Positions 1 through 7,863 of a DNA stretch of 16,763 nucleotides are shown in pieces; the first letter of the stretch is position 1; each line of letters starts with the position of its first letter. Made by a program: the position numbers and the translations under genes. The stretch is from NCBI GenBank assembly GCA_944386395.1, contig CALXAZ010000108.1, positions 1 to 16,763 of the forward strand. The letters run 5' to 3'. The notes under the pieces were generated by a model, which saw only the letters and a program-made list of their open reading frames with translations, made no database searches and was not told the origin of the DNA. The DNA is from an uncultured Clostridia bacterium (GTDB lineage Bacteria > Bacillota > Clostridia > Oscillospirales > JAAYOS01).

Positions 1-85
1 ACTCGTGCCATATATCGTTTGCCAGTGCAGCAACCGCCGCGACCTCTTCGTGCGTCGTTGCCTGCTTAATCTCAAAATAGCTCAT
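1..85 (-). CDS. GNAT family N-acetyltransferase, N-terminal fragment
   Basis: Only the first 28 codons lie in the window; the gene runs off the left edge. The peptide begins MSYFEIKQATTHEEVAAVAA and continues to an IWHE motif. The GNAT superfamily commonly opens this way, with a first strand, an acidic helix and then a conserved NDIWHEH-like segment. The ATG at 85 is preceded by AGGAGGG (91-97) with a 5-nt gap, and upstream of that lies a near-consensus promoter, so the start is secure. Members transfer acetyl from acetyl-CoA to an amine; the substrate cannot be predicted. The gene follows the his operon in the same direction but is separated from it by the operon's terminator and has its own promoter, so it is not part of histidine synthesis. 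Family assignment from 28 residues is tentative. Confidence 0.6.
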   Translation of the reverse strand, partial: MSYFEIKQATTHEEVAAVAALANDIWHE

Positions 86-128
86 AGATACCCTCCTAAC
101 CATGCCCGAAAGCACTACATTCATACCT

Positions 129-157
129 ATTATATCATCTTAATAATTTCCCGTCAA
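129..157 (-). promoter_or_regulatory. Sigma-A promoter of the GNAT gene
   Basis: On the minus strand TTGACG (152-157) and TATAAT (129-134) are separated by exactly 17 nt. The -10 is directly preceded by TGA, giving an extended -10 element. The start of transcription would be near 121-123, leaving a leader of about 37 nt that carries the AGGAGGG ribosome binding site. The promoter lies downstream of the his terminator, so the gene is transcribed independently. Confidence 0.85.
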
Positions 158-210
158 TCTTCTTCAATCGCTCTGCCGCTTTCTATAACCCGGGAGGAAA
201 GCTCTACATA

Positions 211-240
211 CAAAAACTAAAACGCCCGGAGCCCCGGGCG
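211..240 (-). terminator. Intrinsic terminator of the his operon
   Basis: Read on the minus strand, a seven-pair GC stem (arms 234-240 and 223-229, CGCCCGG/CCGGGCG) closes a 4-nt loop and is followed by TTTTAGTTTTT (212-222). It begins 5 nt after the hisE stop codon. The U-tract lies only on the minus-strand side, so it ends transcripts from hisE. Confidence 0.93.
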
Positions 241-245
241 CCTTG

Positions 246-572
246 TTATGTATTGTGGTCGCTCTGATGCTTTTCTTTCAGATTGCCCAGCTTTTTCGCT
301 CTCTCCTGTAGCTCTGCCTCTATATCAGAAAGAGGTAATCCCTTCTCTGCCATCAGCACCAGCACATGATACACCAGATCGCATATCTCTCCACAGAGCA
401 ACATATTGTCGCTGTTTTTAGCGGCAATTACCGTCTCTGTACACTCTTCTCCGACCTTTTTCAGTATCTTGTCCAGCCCCTCGCGAAAGAGGTATGCCGT
501 ATATGAATTTTCTGCCGCTGTCTCCCTGCGCGAAAGTATTACCTCATAGAGCTTGTTTATTGTGTCTGTCAT
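246..572 (-). CDS. hisE: Phosphoribosyl-ATP pyrophosphatase (HisE)
   Basis: Second step of histidine synthesis: hydrolysis of phosphoribosyl-ATP to phosphoribosyl-AMP and pyrophosphate in the cytoplasm. The 108-residue protein is an all-alpha MazG-like pyrophosphatase. The family signature KVGEECTETVIAAK is at about residues 38-52, followed by the second helix with EICDLVYHVLVLM (about 62-74), which supplies the acidic metal ligands. The ATG at 572 follows the hisI stop by 15 nt and has a GGAGGGAG ribosome binding site in that gap. It is the last gene of the operon and ends just before the terminator. HisE is a separate protein here, whereas in many bacteria it is fused to HisI as HisIE. Confidence 0.95.
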   Translation of the reverse strand: MTDTINKLYEVILSRRETAAENSYTAYLFREGLDKILKKVGEECTETVIAAKNSDNMLLCGEICDLVYHVLVLMAEKGLPLSDIEAELQERAKKLGNLKEKHQSDHNT

Positions 573-587
573 TGTTCTCCCTCCTGT

Positions 588-905
588 TCATTTTATACGT
601 GTGTAAAAGCAGCTGTGGTTTCCAGTATGGCAAGCAGCACCCTCCTGCTCTACTATTACAAGTATCGTATCGCAATCACAATCGACATATATCTCTTTCA
701 CCGTTTGAAAATGCCCAGATGTCTCTCCCTTGTTCCAAAGTGACTGCCGCGAACGGCTATAAAACCATGTCCTCCCTGTTTCAAGCGTCAGTCGCAGAGA
801 TTCCCTGTTCATATACGCAAGCATCAGAACCTCACGGCTTGCCTCCTCCTGCACTATTGCCGGCACAAGCTCCCTTCCATTAAATATCCTGTCATAATCT
901 ACCAT
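588..905 (-). CDS. hisI: Phosphoribosyl-AMP cyclohydrolase (HisI)
   Basis: Third step: zinc-dependent hydrolytic opening of the adenine ring of phosphoribosyl-AMP to give ProFAR. At 105 residues this is the free-standing cyclohydrolase domain. The family signature is intact: WFYSRSRQSLWNKGETSGH at about 47-65, the metal-binding DCDCD at 75-79, then ACH (91-93) and NHSC ending at Cys99, which supply the zinc cysteines. The ATG at 905 overlaps the hisF stop by 7 nt (ATGGTAG), so translation is probably coupled to hisF. The purine-rich GGGGGAAAGAGAG just upstream, inside hisF, is the likely ribosome binding site. Confidence 0.96.
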   Translation of the reverse strand: MVDYDRIFNGRELVPAIVQEEASREVLMLAYMNRESLRLTLETGRTWFYSRSRQSLWNKGETSGHFQTVKEIYVDCDCDTILVIVEQEGAACHTGNHSCFYTRIK

Positions 906-1672
906 TCTCTCTTTCCCCCAAGCCTTACCGGAACATTATTTTCTGCCAGATGTTCCTTTATTTCGCTTATTGTCAGCTCACGGAAATGCAGTACCGACGC
1001 AGCCAGCGCAGCATCTGCCCCGGTTTTCAGAAACACTTCTGAAAAATCCTCAATCTTTCCGCACCCTCCAGAAGCTATTACCGGTATCCCAACCGACTCG
1101 GCTATCAGACGGGTTATCTCGATATCGTATCCCGCTTTAGTACCATCGGCATCCTTGGATGTAAGCAGAATTTCTCCCGCTCCCTGTCGCTCCATCTCCT
1201 GAGCCCACTTCACAGCATCGATCCCGGTATCCTTCGTCCCGGCGTTTATCATCACGTGGAACTCACCATCCACGCGCATGCTGTCTATTGCGACCACTAT
1301 GCACTGGCTCCCATATCTTTCGGCTGCCCTTCCTACAAGCCCCGGTACGGTCACTGCTGCCGAATTTATCGACACTTTGTCCGCACCTGCAAGCAGAATA
1401 TCCCGTATCTCGTCCTCATGCCTTATCCCACCTCCAACCGTAAGCGGGACAAATATCTCCCTTGCTGTCCGCTCTACTACGTCCAGCAGAGTTTTCCTTC
1501 CGTCGTTTGTCGCGGTGATATCAAGAAATGTGATCTCATCCGCGCCCTCCCGGTCATAAAACTTTGCAATTTCCACTGGATCTCCTACGTCACGCAGCCC
1601 TTCAAAGTTTATCCCCTTTACCACGCGCCCAAGCTTCACATCAAGGCACGGGATTATCCTCTTACCCAGCAT
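899..1672 (-). CDS. hisF: Imidazole glycerol phosphate synthase cyclase subunit (HisF)
   Basis: HisF uses ammonia supplied by HisH to convert PRFAR into imidazole glycerol phosphate and AICAR. From the start chosen it is 257 residues, normal for the family, and opens MLGKRIIPCLDVKLGRVVKG as (beta/alpha)8 HisF proteins do. The two catalytic aspartates are at family positions: Asp11 (CLDV) and Asp130 (VAID). The phosphate-binding TVGGG (78-82), TSKDADGT (171-178, with Asp176) and ASGGCG (200-205) are present. The frame stays open upstream to a TTG at 1693, but that adds seven non-family residues. The ATG at 1672 has GGAGG (1679-1683) 6 nt upstream. The gene overlaps the end of hisA by 11 nt. 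Confidence 0.97.
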   Translation of the reverse strand: MLGKRIIPCLDVKLGRVVKGINFEGLRDVGDPVEIAKFYDREGADEITFLDITATNDGRKTLLDVVERTAREIFVPLTVGGGIRHEDEIRDILLAGADKVSINSAAVTVPGLVGRAAERYGSQCIVVAIDSMRVDGEFHVMINAGTKDTGIDAVKWAQEMERQGAGEILLTSKDADGTKAGYDIEITRLIAESVGIPVIASGGCGKIEDFSEVFLKTGADAALAASVLHFRELTISEIKEHLAENNVPVRLGGKREW

Positions 1673-2390
1673 CCCGTACCTCCGCCGCTTCAAGCGCAGC
1701 TTTAACCGTCAGTGTCCCGCTGTATAGCGACTTTCCGCATATTGCCGCATACAGCCCCATGTCGGCAAGGGCGCAAATATCGTTTGTGTCGCGCACCCCT
1801 CCCGAAGCCGTTATATCACAGCTAACCGCTCCGGATATCTCTCTTAGCATCTCCAGGTTTGGTCCTGCCAGGGTCCCGTCCCTGCCTATGTCAGTGAAGA
1901 TAATATTGGATACACCTATATCCTCCATTCTCTTTGCAAGCTCTATATATCCCACATCAGAACTATCGGTCCATCCCGATACGCTGACAAGCCCCTCTCT
2001 CGCATCTATCCCGACCGCTATCGCTTTCCCGTATTCGCTCACGGCAAAGCGTACAAGCTCTGGGTTCTTCAGCGCCGCAGAGCCAAGTATGACCCGCGAG
2101 ATTCCATTTTTCAGATAGTATTCTATCGTTCCTGTATCGCGTACTCCTCCGCCCACTTCAGTAAAAAGCCCGCTCTCCTTCGCGGTCGCAACTATTATAT
2201 CTGCGTTCTTACGCTCACCCTCGAGTGCTCCATCTAGGTCGACCATATGGAGATATTTTGCCCCTTCCTCCGCAAAGCTGACGGCCGTTCCTACCGCGTC
2301 CTCTGCCACCTGCGAAGCTGTGTCAAAGTCACCTCTGACAAGTCTCACCGGACGACCATCCTTTATATCTATTGCCGGAAAAATTATCAT
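1662..2390 (-). CDS. hisA: ProFAR isomerase (HisA)
   Basis: Fourth step: Amadori isomerisation of ProFAR to PRFAR. The 242-residue (beta/alpha)8 protein starts MIIFPAIDIKDG with general-base Asp8. It has the second catalytic Asp at GID (127-129), TEVGGGVRD (77-85), TDIGRDGT (166-173) and TASGGVRD near 199-206. The frame can be opened two codons earlier at a GTG (2396), but the GGGGAG at 2399-2404 would then lie only 2 nt away. From the ATG at 2390 the spacing is 8 nt, and the start overlaps the hisH stop as ATGA, the usual coupling arrangement. HisA and HisF are homologous barrels and are adjacent here. Confidence 0.97.
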   Translation of the reverse strand: MIIFPAIDIKDGRPVRLVRGDFDTASQVAEDAVGTAVSFAEEGAKYLHMVDLDGALEGERKNADIIVATAKESGLFTEVGGGVRDTGTIEYYLKNGISRVILGSAALKNPELVRFAVSEYGKAIAVGIDAREGLVSVSGWTDSSDVGYIELAKRMEDIGVSNIIFTDIGRDGTLAGPNLEMLREISGAVSCDITASGGVRDTNDICALADMGLYAAICGKSLYSGTLTVKAALEAAEVRDAG

Positions 2391-2992
2391 CTGCACATCT
2401 CCCCGAAATTCTTCAGAATCCTGAGTCCCACATCCCCGCTCTTTTCGGGATGGAACTGCGTACCAAACACATTACCATTCTGCACTACACCGGCAATACA
2501 TGTACCATATTCGCTGTATGCCGCCAGGTTTTCTCTATATTTCAACTCAGCCCGATATGAGTGAACATAATATACATAGTCTCCCTCACTCACCCCATTC
2601 AAAAGTGAGCAGCTCCCGCTGAATACCAGACTGTTCCAACCCATATGAGGTATTTTCAACCCCATATCAGGTATCTTTCTCACCTCTCCTGATATCAACC
2701 CCAGACCATCGGTCTCCTCTATCTCATAACCTCTGTCAAACAGAAGCTGCATTCCAAGGCAAATTCCAAGAAACGGCTTTTTTTTCGCTGTTTTACGCAA
2801 AAAATCTACCATTCCATCGCTCTCAAGCCTCTTCATCGCATAAGGAAACGCTCCAACACCCGGAAGTATCACTCCGTCAGCCGAGGATATCTCATTTCTG
2901 TCCTTTGTAAGCTCAGAGCTTATTCCCAGAAAGTCGAGAGCCTTTTTTACGCTTGCCACATTTCCAAGTCCATAGTCAACTATCGCTATCAT
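2387..2992 (-). CDS. hisH: Imidazole glycerol phosphate synthase glutaminase subunit (HisH)
   Basis: Class I glutamine amidotransferase that hydrolyses glutamine and channels ammonia to HisF. At 201 residues it has the family length. The catalytic triad is visible: Cys78 in the nucleophile elbow GICLGMQLLF, and His181/Glu183 in GTQFHPEKSG. The oxyanion-loop region PGVGAF (44-49) and the N-terminal IVDYGLGN (4-11) are also typical. The ATG at 2992 shares its A with the hisB stop (TGATG), and AAAGGGAG lies 7 nt upstream. The stop is embedded in the start of hisA. HisH and HisF act as a heterodimer, and here hisA separates their genes, a common bacterial order. Confidence 0.97.
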   Translation of the reverse strand: MIAIVDYGLGNVASVKKALDFLGISSELTKDRNEISSADGVILPGVGAFPYAMKRLESDGMVDFLRKTAKKKPFLGICLGMQLLFDRGYEIEETDGLGLISGEVRKIPDMGLKIPHMGWNSLVFSGSCSLLNGVSEGDYVYYVHSYRAELKYRENLAAYSEYGTCIAGVVQNGNVFGTQFHPEKSGDVGLRILKNFGEMCR

Positions 2993-3564
2993 CAGAGCAC
3001 TCCCTTTGTCGAAAGCACTTTACCACCGGTCTCGCATACAGCCTCCGCAATCGCTCGCGCTGTCGCCTTGAATATTGCTTCCGTTATATGATGACCATTT
3101 CTTCCATATTCTGCCTCTATATGCAGCGTTATACCCGCGTTAAATGCAAAGGCACGGAAAAACTCCTCATATATCTGTATGTCCATATCGGTGCTGCTAA
3201 CTCTGGACAAATCATATATCAAATAAGGACGTGAACTGATATCCACAACTGCCCGCGCCAGGGTTTCATCCATCGGTACATATGCCATCCCAAAGCGCGC
3301 AAACACTTCGCCACTGTCCAGCGCCTCACGGAGCGCCTTTCCCAGCACTATCCCCGTATCCTCTATTGTGTGGTGAGTATCCACATACAGATCTCCTACG
3401 CAGCACCCGGCAATCGAGAACCCTCCATGTCTCGCAAACGCAGAGAGCATATGGTCAAAAAAGCCTATGCCGGAGGTAAAGGCAAAGTCCCCCCTACCGT
3501 CCAGCCTCAGCTCAAGCTCGATGTCTGTCTCAGCCGTCTTTCTTGTTATCTTAGCACTTCTCAT
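2992..3564 (-). CDS. hisB: Imidazoleglycerol-phosphate dehydratase (HisB)
   Basis: Sixth step: manganese-dependent dehydration of imidazole glycerol phosphate to imidazole acetol phosphate. From the start chosen it is 190 residues, the monofunctional form with no N-terminal histidinol-phosphatase domain. The duplicated metal-binding motif is intact: THHTIED (His64, His65, Glu68) and GHHITEAIFK (His158, His159, Glu162), plus the C-terminal STKGVL. The frame extends upstream to an ATG at 3609, but those 15 residues lie over hisC and match nothing. The ATG at 3564 begins MRSAKITRKTAETDI, the family N-terminus, with GAGG just upstream. It overlaps the hisC end by 14 nt. Confidence 0.96.
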   Translation of the reverse strand: MRSAKITRKTAETDIELELRLDGRGDFAFTSGIGFFDHMLSAFARHGGFSIAGCCVGDLYVDTHHTIEDTGIVLGKALREALDSGEVFARFGMAYVPMDETLARAVVDISSRPYLIYDLSRVSSTDMDIQIYEEFFRAFAFNAGITLHIEAEYGRNGHHITEAIFKATARAIAEAVCETGGKVLSTKGVL

Positions 3565-4612
3565 TGTCCTCACCCAAAATTTCCTCCAGCTCTTTAAGCA
3601 GCTCCGCATTTTCCTCCGGCGCTCCCGCGGATATCCTCAGCGCATCGCCATAGTTTCTGATGCTTATCCCACATCTACCGAGCTTTTCAAATATCTCACT
3701 GCTGCGTGGTGTCTCTATATATACAAAATTCGCAGCAGTCGGGTACACCTTAAAGTCTTTGCCAGAAAGCCGGCACAGCCCATTATAAAGCTCCCGTGTA
3801 CTGTCTACAATGGCATTGTTTGCATATCGCGTAAACTCCACATCACGAAGTACTTCCGTTCCGATGAGCTGTGTCAGCGTGTTGACATTATATGTGGACT
3901 TCACCTTCATAAGCGCCTTGTGCATTTCTTTATTTGTTACCGCAAAGCCACACCGGAGCGCAGCAAGACCAAATGCCTTTGACAGTGTCCTCAACACTAT
4001 AAGATTTTCCCTCTCCGCGGCATCTCTCACCACTGATTCATCTGCAAAGTCCATATATGCCTCATCGGAAACCAGTATCGCGTCAGTCCTGTCTGCCAGT
4101 TCAAGAAGTTCCTTGCGCGCAAGCATGCTACCTGTTGGGTTGTTGGGATTTGAGAACATAACAAGCTTTACATCATTCGCCTTTACAAAATCCGGCATCC
4201 CTTCAACATCCATCTCGAAGCATTCTTTTCTCCCATATTCAAGCACTTCAACCTCATATATCGAAGCATAAAACTTATACATCCCAAAATCGGGAGGTAT
4301 AATTAGCATCCTGTCTCCTTTTTCCAAAAACGCCGAAATTATTATCGACAACAGCTCGTCTGATCCATTTCCTGCCATTATATACCCAGGCTCTACATCT
4401 ATGTACTCCGAATAGGCTGAGATAAGCTCTGACGCCTCGGGCTCTGGGTATCTATTTAGCTCTGCTCCAAGCACAAGCCCAGATATCCTTTCCCTCAGGC
4501 GCTGCGGCATCTTTACAAAGCTTTCATTCGAGTCAAGCTTTATCCTAAAATCCTGCTTGCCGGCGACATACTCCGCAATTTTATTCAGCTTTGCCGGCAG
4601 ATATTTATTCAT
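3551..4612 (-). CDS. hisC: Histidinol-phosphate aminotransferase (HisC)
   Basis: Seventh step: PLP-dependent transfer of an amino group from glutamate to imidazole acetol phosphate, giving histidinol phosphate. The 353-residue protein is a class II (fold type I) aminotransferase. Visible landmarks are KLDSNES (25-31), the PLP phosphate loop GNGSDELL (81-88), SNPNNPTG (154-161), SDEAYMDF (182-189) and the Schiff-base lysine Lys212 in TLSKAFGLAALRCGFA. Arg345-type substrate contacts near the C-terminus (LRISAG) are also present. The ATG at 4612 overlaps the end of hisD by 8 nt. Homologous enzymes exist for aromatic amino acids, but the operon position fixes the role. Confidence 0.95.
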   Translation of the reverse strand: MNKYLPAKLNKIAEYVAGKQDFRIKLDSNESFVKMPQRLRERISGLVLGAELNRYPEPEASELISAYSEYIDVEPGYIMAGNGSDELLSIIISAFLEKGDRMLIIPPDFGMYKFYASIYEVEVLEYGRKECFEMDVEGMPDFVKANDVKLVMFSNPNNPTGSMLARKELLELADRTDAILVSDEAYMDFADESVVRDAAERENLIVLRTLSKAFGLAALRCGFAVTNKEMHKALMKVKSTYNVNTLTQLIGTEVLRDVEFTRYANNAIVDSTRELYNGLCRLSGKDFKVYPTAANFVYIETPRSSEIFEKLGRCGISIRNYGDALRISAGAPEENAELLKELEEILGEDNEKC

Positions 4613-5894
4613 TTTCCATCCTCACTCTCACAGAATTTGCGTGCGCGGTAAGTCCTTCATTTTCCGCAAACTTTATCACGTCCTCCCCGATTTCTCTCAG
4701 GCTGCCACTACCATAGTAGAGATAGCTCATCCTCTTAACAAACGCATCCACGCCGAGAGGGGAGAAGAAGCGCGCTGTCCCGCTCGTCGGGAGGACATGG
4801 TTTGGTCCTGCCATATAGTCTCCAAGCGGCTCAGGGGTATATCTTCCAAGGAAAACCGACCCTGCATTTTTTACAAGCCCCAGCTTTTCCATCGGGCTTT
4901 CAGTCATTATCTCGAGGTGCTCTGGTGCTATTATATTCGCAATTTCGAACGCCCGGTCGAGGCTTTCGCAGATGATTGCAGCGCCAAAATTTTTGATCGA
5001 GCTGTCGATAATCTCACGGCGCGAAAGCTCTGCTGACTGCCGCTTCAGTTCCTCATCCACCCTATCTGCCAAGCTTTCGCTTGTGCATACAAGCACGGCG
5101 GAGGAAAGCCTGTCATGCTCTGCCTGACTCATCAAATCCGCCGCCAGATACTTTGCCTCAGCGGTTTCATCTGCTACTATCAGCACCTCGCTCGGTCCGG
5201 CTATCATGTCTATGTCCACTTTACCATATACCAGTCTCTTTGCCGTTGCAACATATATGTTACCAGGTCCCACTATTTTGTCAACAGCAGGAACGTTCTC
5301 CGTCCCATAGGCAAGCGCTGCCACTGCTTGCGCCCCACCCATCTTATATATTCTCCCTACGCCCGCAATCTTTGCTGCGGCAAGTATTGCAGGACTCACC
5401 TTCCCATCCTTGCCCGGAGGAGTAGCCATCACTATCTCCTTTACTCCCGCAACTGCCGCCGGGATAGCGTTCATCAGCACAGAGGATGGATATGCCGCCG
5501 TCCCTCCTGGCACATATATTCCAACCCGCTCAAGCCCACGCACGACCTGTCCGCAAAAAGTATCTCCATCTACCTTTATATACCCATGCGAGAGCTGTAG
5601 CTTGTGATATTCACGTATATTTTCTGCGGCTCGCTTCAGAATACGCATTAGCTCATCGCCGGTCAGCCTTATGCCCTCCTCAATTTCCTCCGCGCTCACC
5701 TCGGGCTCACTGACCTCCACACCATCAAATCTCATCGTATATTCCCTTATGGCAGCGTCCCCTCTGTTCCGCACGGCAGATATTATCTCATTTGCCGATG
5801 CCGTCACCTTTGCATCGGTCTCTTCGCCCCGCTTGCGCATATCCTCGATAAATTCTTCCTCTGCCTTGCCATCAGCCAATATTTTTCTCAACAT
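4605..5894 (-). CDS. hisD: Histidinol dehydrogenase (HisD)
   Basis: Last two steps: NAD-dependent four-electron oxidation of L-histidinol to L-histidine through histidinal, with zinc. At 429 residues the length is typical. The zinc ligands and catalytic residues are at canonical places: SQAEHD with Gln257 and His260, APEHLE with the catalytic pair Glu325/His326, GDYMAGPNHVLPTSGTAR with Asp359, and LTAHANSVRVR with His418. The glycine-rich VGPGN (208-212) and IAGPSEVLI (231-239) segments are also present. The ATG at 5894 follows the hisG stop by one base (TAA-A-ATG), and GGGAGA lies a few bases upstream. Confidence 0.97.
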   Translation of the reverse strand: MLRKILADGKAEEEFIEDMRKRGEETDAKVTASANEIISAVRNRGDAAIREYTMRFDGVEVSEPEVSAEEIEEGIRLTGDELMRILKRAAENIREYHKLQLSHGYIKVDGDTFCGQVVRGLERVGIYVPGGTAAYPSSVLMNAIPAAVAGVKEIVMATPPGKDGKVSPAILAAAKIAGVGRIYKMGGAQAVAALAYGTENVPAVDKIVGPGNIYVATAKRLVYGKVDIDMIAGPSEVLIVADETAEAKYLAADLMSQAEHDRLSSAVLVCTSESLADRVDEELKRQSAELSRREIIDSSIKNFGAAIICESLDRAFEIANIIAPEHLEIMTESPMEKLGLVKNAGSVFLGRYTPEPLGDYMAGPNHVLPTSGTARFFSPLGVDAFVKRMSYLYYGSGSLREIGEDVIKFAENEGLTAHANSVRVRMENE

Positions 5895-5895
5895 T

Positions 5896-6540
5896 TTATC
5901 TCCCTTCCGGGCGGTCTACCCACCGCTCTATTTTCTCTGTCAGCTCCAGTACCTCCTCACGACGGAGCTTCATACACGCTGTATTCACTATCAGCCTTGC
6001 CGACAGCGGGCATACCTCCTCTATCACCTCAAGCCCGTTTTCCTTGAGCGTTACGCCCGTCTCCACAATATCAACTATCGCATCCGCAAGCCCGAGCAAC
6101 GGTGCAAGCTCTACCGAACCCTCAATCCTTATTATATCTACATCCATACCCTTTTTATTGTAATACTCCCGGGCGATGTTTACAAACTTAGTCGCTATCT
6201 TTTTCCTGGAGTATCCGCTATAAAAATCTGTTCCTTTTTTTACTGCGACCATCATCCGGCATTTTCCAAACCCCAAATCGAGTATTTCGTAAAACGACTT
6301 CCCATATTCAAGTATCGTATCCTTGCCAACTATCCCCATATCGCAGGCTCCATTTTCCACGTATGTAATGACATCTGCTGCCTTTACAAGCACTATCTCA
6401 AGCCCGCCTATATCTATGACAAGCTTTCTTCCCTTATTTATCAGCCTGTCACAATCATACCCGATGTCTCCAAAGAGCTGCACAGCTTTTTCTTCCAGTC
6501 TTCCCTTCGTAAGGGCTATCCTCAGCGGTCTGTTTTCCAT
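5896..6540 (-). CDS. hisG: ATP phosphoribosyltransferase catalytic subunit, short form (HisG)
   Basis: First committed step: condensation of ATP with PRPP to phosphoribosyl-ATP. From the start chosen it is 214 residues, the short form that lacks the C-terminal ACT-like histidine-binding domain. It therefore needs HisZ, encoded just upstream. Motifs: RIALTKGRL (6-14), DMGIVGKD in the middle, and GLADAIVDIVETG, the PRPP-binding loop near the C-terminal third. The frame can be opened at a GTG (6552) that overlaps hisZ but has no ribosome binding site. The ATG at 6540 has GAGGGA about 5 nt upstream and follows the hisZ stop by one base (TAA-T-ATG), so I prefer it. Confidence 0.95.
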   Translation of the reverse strand: MENRPLRIALTKGRLEEKAVQLFGDIGYDCDRLINKGRKLVIDIGGLEIVLVKAADVITYVENGACDMGIVGKDTILEYGKSFYEILDLGFGKCRMMVAVKKGTDFYSGYSRKKIATKFVNIAREYYNKKGMDVDIIRIEGSVELAPLLGLADAIVDIVETGVTLKENGLEVIEEVCPLSARLIVNTACMKLRREEVLELTEKIERWVDRPEGR

Positions 6541-6541
6541 A

Positions 6542-7753
6542 TTATCCCTCACATATCAATACCGTTTTTATTCCTTCTGTGCCCACAAGCGCTATCTCCG
6601 GTATCCCTACCGCCCTTGCAAAAGCAATGCTGTCCGGCATCTCTCCGAAAACGCTCATAAGCACCCGTTTCTCCTCTGAAACAAGCCTGTCAAAAAGCTG
6701 ATATGCCTCCCTGGCACATCCGGCTTCATAGTGTACCAGCACCTCGGGAACACTCTCCTTGTCGCTACAAGGCGCACTCCCTTCAAGCAGCTGGTCAACA
6801 TTTATTGCAAACCCTGTTGCCGGAATATCGTACCCAAATTCGGACAGAAGCCCGTCATACCTTCCTCCCGTAAGGACAGTGCTTCCCGATCCTGTAATAT
6901 ACCCGCGGAACACAAGACCTGTATAGTAATTTATGTGGTGGACCATTCCCAGGTCTATCTCAACCGAATCACGATATCCCATACCACACAGAGCGCCATA
7001 GAGTTCTCCCAGATACTCGAGTATTCTCTTTGCCTCGAGGTTTTGCGTCATTTTTTCTGCCCGTGCAAGGACTTCTTCACCGCCAAAAAGCTGCGGTAGC
7101 TTTCCAAGCGCCTCTGTCCTGCTGTCACCATATTTTTTCAAGATATCCCCAAGTGCGGCATAATTTTTGTATTCTACGCACCTGCGCACATCCTCATCTT
7201 CGCCATCCTCAAACGGTATCTCGCTCATCAGTGCCTTAAAAAATCCCACGTGCCCAAGCTCTATCTGTGCCCCCTCAAGCCCGAGCGCCTTAAAAGCTCC
7301 AAGAGCAGTGACAAGCAGCTCTATATCGGCACGCATCCCCGCTGCGCCCAACAGCTCAACACCGCTCTGCGTAGTTTCGTTGTGACGTCCCTCGTCTGCC
7401 CTATTCGCATGAAACACGTTCTGCGTGTATCTCAGGCGCACCGGCAGCGGCATCTCCCTCATTCTTGTGGCTACCACCCTGGCTATTGGCAAGGTGCTGT
7501 CTGGGCGGAGAACGATAAGCCTCCCGCCGGATTCTGTAAGCTTGTACATCTCCTCCTGCGGTATCGGGCTTGCTACCGCAAAAATATCGTAGTATTCCAC
7601 CCCGGGGGTCACTACCTCCCTGTAACCTCTGCTCTCAAAAAGTGCAGACAGCTTCTTCTCTATCGCATTTTTACGTCTACATTCGTCAAGCAGCAAATCT
7701 TTTGTCCCAAAAGGGGTCGCTCCCCCATATTTTTTCAAAGCTATCCTCTCCAT
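6542..7753 (-). CDS. hisZ: ATP phosphoribosyltransferase regulatory subunit (HisZ)
   Basis: A histidyl-tRNA-synthetase paralogue without aminoacylation function. It assembles with short HisG into a hetero-octamer and confers histidine feedback inhibition. The 403 residues contain the class II synthetase fold: the TPFGTKDLL segment at about 13-21, the motif-1 region VVTPGVEYYDIF, the motif-2 region ending RLRYTQNVF, and a later GGRYDGLLSEFG glycine-rich segment. True HisRS would carry a C-terminal anticodon-binding domain; here the C-terminal ~80 residues end in an alpha/beta segment resembling a shortened one. First gene of the operon. The ATG at 7753 lies about 11-12 nt from the predicted transcription start and has no clear Shine-Dalgarno sequence. 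Confidence 0.93.
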   Translation of the reverse strand: MERIALKKYGGATPFGTKDLLLDECRRKNAIEKKLSALFESRGYREVVTPGVEYYDIFAVASPIPQEEMYKLTESGGRLIVLRPDSTLPIARVVATRMREMPLPVRLRYTQNVFHANRADEGRHNETTQSGVELLGAAGMRADIELLVTALGAFKALGLEGAQIELGHVGFFKALMSEIPFEDGEDEDVRRCVEYKNYAALGDILKKYGDSRTEALGKLPQLFGGEEVLARAEKMTQNLEAKRILEYLGELYGALCGMGYRDSVEIDLGMVHHINYYTGLVFRGYITGSGSTVLTGGRYDGLLSEFGYDIPATGFAINVDQLLEGSAPCSDKESVPEVLVHYEAGCAREAYQLFDRLVSEEKRVLMSVFGEMPDSIAFARAVGIPEIALVGTEGIKTVLICEG

Positions 7754-7771
7754 TCGCTTTATTTCTTTATC

Positions 7772-7800
7772 ACTTTATCATAATAAACTGCACTTGTCAA
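7772..7800 (-). promoter_or_regulatory. Sigma-A promoter of the his operon
   Basis: On the minus strand TTGACA (7795-7800) is followed after 17 nt by TAAAGT (7772-7777), which is directly preceded by TGA (extended -10). Transcription should start near 7765. That leaves a leader of roughly a dozen nucleotides, too short for a T-box riboswitch or any attenuator. Only about 75 bp separate this promoter from the preceding terminator, so an operator, if there is one, must lie in or right beside it. Confidence 0.8.
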
Positions 7801-7863
7801 TAAATTTCTTTCTCTCCACAAAACCTTGCTTCCTACTCCTTTGCCACGTCTAGCATCCCAGAT

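Noticed and set aside
588..1672. A HisIE fusion
   Set aside because: hisI and hisE have separate stop and start codons with 15 nt and a ribosome binding site between them, so two proteins are made.
5671..6660. A 329-codon open frame on the plus strand opposite hisD/hisG
   Set aside because: It lies wholly antisense to two well-conserved genes and its product has no recognisable domain; it arises from codon bias on the other strand.
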